Below are positions 60,251 to 64,000 of a stretch of DNA of 64,000 nt, piece after piece. The notes below the pieces were generated by a model that was not told the DNA's origin, made no database searches, and saw nothing but the letters and a program-made list of their open reading frames with translations. The DNA comes from Nocardioides soli (lineage in GTDB: Bacteria > Actinomycetota > Actinomycetes > Propionibacteriales > Nocardioidaceae). Position 1 is the stretch's first letter, and every line of letters begins with the position of its first letter. The DNA lies in NCBI RefSeq assembly GCF_014191495.1, contig NZ_JACHWR010000001.1:1364001-1428000 (forward strand), read 5' to 3'. Made by a program: the position numbers and the translations under genes.

Positions 60251-60613
60251 TCAGCCCAGCATTCCGGAGAGCTCGGACTCGAAGTGGTCGGCGGTGAAGG
60301 GCTTCGCGATCAGGAACATCGCACCGGCGGCCCGCGCGGTCTCCCGCATCTCCTCGGAGCCCTCGGAGGTGACGAAGCCGAACGGCACCGGGTTGCCACC
60401 GCCGCGCAGCGCACGCAGCAGCTCGATCCCGGTCTTGTTGGGCATGTTCCAGTCGGAGAGGACCAGGTCGGGAGACTCGCTCGCGACCAGCTGCTCGGCC
60501 TCGGCGCCGTCCACGGCCTCCACGAACTCGTGATGGCCGAAGCCGGCCTGGCGCATCGTGCGCAGCACGATCTGACGCATGACCTTGCTGTCGTCGGCGA
60601 TGAGGATCTTCAT
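60251..60613 (-). CDS. cheY: CheY-type response regulator (first copy)
   Basis: A 120-residue receiver domain alone. ILIADDSKVMRQIVLRTM gives the acidic pair, DLVLSDWNMPNKTG the phosphorylated aspartate, FVTSEGS the switch Ser/Thr, and LIAKPF the catalytic lysine. It has no output domain, so it probably acts on the flagellar motor or as a phosphate sink. ATG 60613. It is 51 bases after cheX and seven bases before the CheX-like gene. Confidence 0.9.
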   Translation of the reverse strand: MKILIADDSKVMRQIVLRTMRQAGFGHHEFVEAVDGAEAEQLVASESPDLVLSDWNMPNKTGIELLRALRGGGNPVPFGFVTSEGSEEMRETARAAGAMFLIAKPFTADHFESELSGMLG

Positions 60614-60664
60614 GGGCTACCTTCTGACCTGCCTTCCGGATGAGCTGCTGGCTGACGGCGCCGC

Positions 60665-61111
60665 TCAGGCGGCGTCGGGGACGATCTGGACGTAGACGGG
60701 CGCGTCGCCCCACGAGACGACGAACGACTCGTCGCGCGCCGGCACCGCGGTGACCTCGCGGACCCCGGGCAGGCCCAGCGCCGACGTACCCGGAAGCGCA
60801 CCCTTCACGCTCCCGCCGACGACGTTGAGCACCTCGCCCACCGCGTCGTGCACGTCGGGCTGGTCGAGCTGCTCCTCGGGGCCGAGGCCGAGCATCGCCC
60901 CGGCGATCTGGCCGGCCACCACGCTGTCGCAGGTGAGCACCAGCCGCCCGTTCCAGTCGCCGCGCAGCTCGATCTGGGCCTGCAGGCCGGTCTCGAACTC
61001 CGCGGGCCGGTCGGCCGGCCACGGCGCGGCACTCGCGAAGAGCATGGAGCCCCACACCTGCTCGATGGCGGCGAGCACGAGCGCCTCGTCGGGCGCGCTC
61101 GAGATGGTCAT
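60665..61111 (-). CDS. cheX: Chemotaxis protein CheX (CheY-P phosphatase)
   Basis: A 148-residue protein. QPDVHDAVGEVLNVVGGSVKGALPG contains the D-x3-E-x2-N phosphatase motif (DAVGEVLN) that inserts into the CheY active site. The N-terminal part IEQVWGSMLFASAAP and VVAGQIAGAMLGLG fit the CheX fold. ATG 61111 is one base after the second CheY stop (TGA, then C, then ATG), so they are coupled. It should remove phosphate from CheY. Confidence 0.87.
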   Translation of the reverse strand: MTISSAPDEALVLAAIEQVWGSMLFASAAPWPADRPAEFETGLQAQIELRGDWNGRLVLTCDSVVAGQIAGAMLGLGPEEQLDQPDVHDAVGEVLNVVGGSVKGALPGTSALGLPGVREVTAVPARDESFVVSWGDAPVYVQIVPDAA

Positions 61112-61112
61112 G

Positions 61113-61499
61113 TCAGGATCCTGTCGAGGTCGGGAGGAGCCCGAGCAGGTCGAGCTTCTCGAGCATGGCCTCACCGGTGAACGGCTTGATGAGGTACTCG
61201 TGGGCGCCGGCGGCCAGCGCCCGGACGATCCGGTCCTGCTCGCTCTCGGTGGTCACCATCATCAGCGTGATGGCGCGCCACTCCGGCCGCTTGCGGACCT
61301 CCGTGATGAACGTGAGGCCGTCCATCACGGGCATGTTCCAGTCGACGCAGGCGAGCTGGAGCGGCTCGTCCATCTCCTCGAGCCGCTCGATGGCCTGCTG
61401 GCCGTCGGCGGCCTCGACCACGTCGTAGCCCACGTCCTCGAGGATGCGACCGACGATCCGGCGCATCGCTCGGGAGTCATCGACAATCAAAGCACGCAT
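61113..61499 (-). CDS. cheY: CheY-type response regulator (second copy)
   Basis: A 128-residue receiver. RALIVDDSRAMRRIVGRIL holds the acidic pair, LACVDWNMPVMDGLTFI the phospho-aspartate, MMVTTESE the switch residues, and YLIKPF the lysine. It is a separate type from the other CheY (about half identical by eye). ATG 61499 overlaps the cheR 3' end by 13 bases. It is paired with cheX. Confidence 0.9.
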   Translation of the reverse strand: MRALIVDDSRAMRRIVGRILEDVGYDVVEAADGQQAIERLEEMDEPLQLACVDWNMPVMDGLTFITEVRKRPEWRAITLMMVTTESEQDRIVRALAAGAHEYLIKPFTGEAMLEKLDLLGLLPTSTGS

Positions 61500-62335
61500 G
61501 AGCTGCCCTCCATCTTGAGGTCCTCTCTGATCCGATAGACCGAGGACCGACCCGCCGGCACCCGTTCCCAGGCGTCGTCGACGCCCATGGTCATCTCCGC
61601 CGCCCCCAGGAAGAGGTGGCCGTCCGGTGCCATCACCTGACGCACCCGCTTGAGCACATCCCGCTTGGTCGGGAGGTCGAAGTAGATGAGCACGTTGCGG
61701 AGGAACACCACGTCGAACCGGCCCATCGGCGGGAACGGCCGGGTCAGGTTGAGCTGGCGGAACTCCACGCGCTCCCTGATCGACCGGTTGATGCGCCAGT
61801 TGAGCCCCGCCCGCTCGAAGTGGCGGACCATCGTCGTGGCCGGCAGGCCGCGGTTGACCTCCAGCTGCGAGTACTCGCCCGTGCGGGCCCGGTCCAGCAT
61901 CTCCTCGGACAGGTCGGTGGCGAGCAGCTCGACCCGCCAGCCCGCGAGCTCGGGGGTGTCGAGCGCGGTCATCACGATGCTGTAGGGCTCCTGGCCGCTC
62001 GAACAGGCGGCCGCCCAGACCCGCAGGGTCCGGTTCGGCCGGGTCTTGGCGAGCGCGGGGAACACCGACTGCCGGAGCGCCGTGAAGGGGTCGGAGTCGC
62101 GGAACCACGAGGTCTCGTTGGTCGTCAGCGCCTCGACCACCTGCTTCAGCGCGGCGGGGGTACGCCGGGTCGAGAGGTCGGCGACGTACGCGTCGACGCT
62201 CGGGTGCCCGGCGGCGCGGGCCAGCGGCACCAGCCGCGACTCGACGAGGTACTCCTTGCCGGTCTCGAGCACGATCGCGCTCTCGGCGCGGACCAGCTCA
62301 CGGACGAAGGTGAACGCGTGGGGGCTGATCGTCAC
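61487..62335 (-). CDS. cheR: Chemotaxis protein methyltransferase CheR
   Basis: Methylates glutamates on chemoreceptors using SAM. The 282-residue protein has the N-terminal CheR domain (VVEALTTNETSWFRDSDPF) and the SAM site in LRVWAAACSSGQEPYSIVMTALD, FDVVFLRNVLIYFD and HLFLGAAEMT. GTG 62335 shares GTGA with the cheB stop. It and CheB adapt receptor sensitivity. No receptor gene is in the window. Confidence 0.94.
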   Translation of the reverse strand: MTISPHAFTFVRELVRAESAIVLETGKEYLVESRLVPLARAAGHPSVDAYVADLSTRRTPAALKQVVEALTTNETSWFRDSDPFTALRQSVFPALAKTRPNRTLRVWAAACSSGQEPYSIVMTALDTPELAGWRVELLATDLSEEMLDRARTGEYSQLEVNRGLPATTMVRHFERAGLNWRINRSIRERVEFRQLNLTRPFPPMGRFDVVFLRNVLIYFDLPTKRDVLKRVRQVMAPDGHLFLGAAEMTMGVDDAWERVPAGRSSVYRIREDLKMEGSSCVL

Positions 62336-63444
62336 CGGGTGCCTCCCGCCGCCGACGCGACACCGGTCACGCCCACCGGTGTGTGACCCAGGCGCCGGTT
62401 GATCTCGCCGGGGATGTCGCCCAGGGGCAGCACCCGCTCGGCGAGGCCGGCGGAGGTGACCGCACCGGGCATGCCCCAGACGACCGAGGTCGCCCGGTCC
62501 TGGGCGATCACGCTGCCGCCCCGCTCGACGATGGTGCGAGCGCCCTTGCAGCCGTCGGAGCCCATGCCGGTGAGCACGACGCCCAGCACCGCGGGTCCGG
62601 CGACCGCGGCGGCGCTGCGGAACAGCACGTCGACGGCGGGCCGGCAGTAGTTCTCGGGCGGCGTCTGGCTGATCCGGGCCACGAAGGCCCGGCCGTCGGC
62701 GACGATCTCGAGGTGGAAGTCGCCGGGGGCGATGCAGACCGTGCCGGGCCGCAGCACCTGGCCGTCGACGGCCTCGGTGACCTCGACGGGCAGCTGACGG
62801 TCCAGCCGGGCCGCGAACTGCTGGGTGAACAGCGGCGGCATGTGCTGCACGACCGCGATCGGCACCGGCAGCGGCGGCAGGCCGGACAGCACCGAGCCGA
62901 GCGCCTCGGGGCCGCCCGTCGAGGAGCCGACGACGACCAGTCGGTACCCGCCGACGGGCTGCGGTGCCGGCGGGCGCAGCGTGGGGGCCGGCGCCGGCGT
63001 GGCGACCGGTCCGGCGCCGGCCGGCCGCGCGTCCGGCCGCGGGACCAGCGACTTGATCCGCGGGATCAGCGCGTCGCGCACCTGCTCCATCGAGCGGCTC
63101 ACGCTCCCGACGTTCGCCGGCTTCGGCACGTAGTCCGAGGCGCCGGCGGCGAGGGCGTCGAGGGTGGCGACGGCGCCCCGCTCGGTCAGCGTGCTGAACA
63201 TGATCACGGGCACCCGGTTGCCACCGGCCCGGAGCTGCCGGACCGTCTCGATGCCGTCGAGCTCGGGCATCTCGATGTCCATCGTCACGAGGTCGGGCCG
63301 CAGCGACACGATCTTCTGCAGACCGGCCCTGCCGTTGACCGCCGTGCCGACGACCTCGATGTCGGGATCCTCGGCGAGCAGGTCGGAGACCAGCTTGCGG
63401 ATCACGACCGAGTCATCGACCACGAGCACCCGGATCCGCGCCAT
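62332..63444 (-). CDS. cheB: Chemotaxis response regulator/methylesterase CheB
   Basis: Removes receptor methyl groups. The 370-residue protein has an N-terminal receiver (VLVVDDSVVIRKLVSDLL, LVTMDIEMPELDG, the lysine in YVPKPAN) and a C-terminal methylesterase (VVVGSSTGGPEAL with the catalytic serine, VQHMPPLFTQQFAARL with the histidine, GVVLTGMGSDGCKG with the aspartate), with a Pro/Ala linker between. ATG 63444 follows GAAGGGTG at seven to eight bases, the SD region, which lies in a hairpin arm. First gene of the chemotaxis operon in view. Confidence 0.95.
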   Translation of the reverse strand: MARIRVLVVDDSVVIRKLVSDLLAEDPDIEVVGTAVNGRAGLQKIVSLRPDLVTMDIEMPELDGIETVRQLRAGGNRVPVIMFSTLTERGAVATLDALAAGASDYVPKPANVGSVSRSMEQVRDALIPRIKSLVPRPDARPAGAGPVATPAPAPTLRPPAPQPVGGYRLVVVGSSTGGPEALGSVLSGLPPLPVPIAVVQHMPPLFTQQFAARLDRQLPVEVTEAVDGQVLRPGTVCIAPGDFHLEIVADGRAFVARISQTPPENYCRPAVDVLFRSAAAVAGPAVLGVVLTGMGSDGCKGARTIVERGGSVIAQDRATSVVWGMPGAVTSAGLAERVLPLGDIPGEINRRLGHTPVGVTGVASAAGGTR

Positions 63445-63450
63445 GGAACA

Positions 63451-63487
63451 CCCTTCACTGTCGCCCTGCCCCGTGACAGGTGAAGGG
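63451..63487 (-). promoter_or_regulatory. Hairpin covering the cheB ribosome-binding site
   Basis: CCCTTCAC (63451-63458) pairs perfectly with GTGAAGGG (63480-63487), and TGTC (63459-63462) with GACA (63475-63478) after a one-base bulge. Read on the minus strand, the 3' arm is the GTGAAGGG that holds the cheB Shine-Dalgarno sequence, so the fold would hide it and restrain translation. Confidence 0.55.
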
Positions 63488-63529
63488 CTCATCGGCCGCG
63501 CGGTCCGCGACCTGAGGGGACCGAGCGGG

Positions 63530-64000
63530 TCAGTCTGCCGGGGTGTGGACCGCGCGCCACGCACGCAGCAGCACGTCGGCGTCGTGCTCCGGCAGCAGGT
63601 CGGTCACCAGGCTCGCCTGGACGGTGCCGGACCACGCGTTCCAGACGCCGTACGCCGCGTCGCGTCCGGTGAACCCGCCGTCGACGAAGGCGATCACGGC
63701 GGCCAACTGGGCGTCGCAGGCGGCTCGCAGCCGCTCGGTCACCGAGAGCGCCCAGGTCGCCTGGTGCATCGCGGGCGCCCACTCGGCGGTGTGCCCGCGC
63801 ACCTCGTCGACGACCCGGCGCCAGGCCCGGCGGGCGTCGTCGTCGGAGGCGGCGAACCCGGCCAGCCGCCGGTCCAGCTCGGGCAGCCCGGTCTCGAGCT
63901 CGGGCAGGGCCAGCCCGGCGCGGACGAACGGGGCGGCCATCGCGCGCCGCAGGTCGGGCGCCAGCCGGTCGCGCAGGTAGGCGCTGGTGGCCGCGTCGGC
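63530..64000 (-). CDS. Unrecognised protein, C-terminal part (runs off the window)
   Basis: The frame is open from the window edge to a TGA at 63530, at least 156 codons. The visible part is mostly helical and rich in Ala, Asp, Arg and Trp, for example RLAGFAASDDDARRAWRRV and RDAAYGVWNAWSGTVQASLV. No signal peptide, membrane segment or known motif can be seen. It is 85 bases upstream of cheB on the same strand, so it may be part of the same unit, but the hairpin before cheB leaves that open. I do not recognise the family. Confidence 0.6.
   Translation of the reverse strand, partial: ADAATSAYLRDRLAPDLRRAMAAPFVRAGLALPELETGLPELDRRLAGFAASDDDARRAWRRVVDEVRGHTAEWAPAMHQATWALSVTERLRAACDAQLAAVIAFVDGGFTGRDAAYGVWNAWSGTVQASLVTDLLPEHDADVLLRAWRAVHTPAD

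Overview
The window is about 71% G+C, densely coded, and carries no rRNA, tRNA, CRISPR array or recognisable transposase. Gene families and local order point to a motile, aerobic high-GC actinobacterium, most likely Nocardioides or a close relative in the Propionibacteriales. Supporting signs are perM-purN-purH-folD-DUF3017, an SCO4848-type protein beside a YihY protein, trpS and sdhCAB as in Streptomyces, monomeric isocitrate dehydrogenase, MutA/MutB/MeaB, and many TAnnnT -10 boxes 6-8 nt before start codons (leaderless genes). The genus is inference.

Layout. 1-10.4 kb: nucleoside uptake and salvage. A BMP-type lipoprotein, ABC ATPase and two permeases are followed on the same strand by cdd, a cytochrome P450 and deoA; adenosine deaminase and a MaoC hydratase lie beyond. 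10.4-14.8 kb: an M20 amidohydrolase, two ScyD/ScyE-like secreted propeller proteins with matching terminators, and a mazEF-type toxin-antitoxin pair. 14.8-20.3 kb: methylmalonyl-CoA mutase (mutA, mutB) with its chaperone meaB, then a DUF1707 protein. 20.3-26.9 kb, the accessory part: a sulfatase, a small membrane protein, an AAA+ ATPase resembling those of extracellular contractile injection systems overlapped by an ADP-ribosyltransferase toxin gene, and a beta-helix/PASTA secreted protein. 26.9-34.1 kb: two different succinate dehydrogenase/fumarate reductase operons back to back. 34.1-38.9 kb: SCO4848, YihY, RNA ligase, trpS, an MFS exporter and a membrane protein. 38.9-44.1 kb: icd, aquaporin, a lipoprotein, mdh. 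44.2-49.0 kb: the perM-purN-purH-folD-DUF3017 operon with an internal ZTP riboswitch. 49.1-53.0 kb: an ECF-like sigma factor fused to a membrane and extracellular domain, beside a two-gene sigma/membrane-protein pair. 53.1-55.8 kb: sucCD and a stand-alone B12-binding protein. 56-57 kb: an M23 endopeptidase. 57.3-59.7 kb: pcrA. 59.8-63.4 kb: a chemotaxis operon cheB-cheR-cheY-cheX-cheY-(CheX-like). The window opens inside a cation/proton antiporter and closes inside an unrecognised gene.

Much of the metabolism converges on succinate: MutAB makes succinyl-CoA, SucCD and two SDH complexes use it, Mdh continues, and Icd sits nearby.

Two dispersed palindromic repeat families stand out. Family A (about 42-48 bp, ends GGTGGTT/AAACCACC) lies between convergent genes and also inside two enzyme genes in frame, adding the same 14-residue peptide [14 protein letters not shown] to MutB and to one SDH flavoprotein. 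Family B (stems of 18-22 bp built on CCGAGTCGGCGCCAG) sits at three convergent gene ends, each time next to a TCA-cycle gene, and probably acts as a bidirectional terminator.
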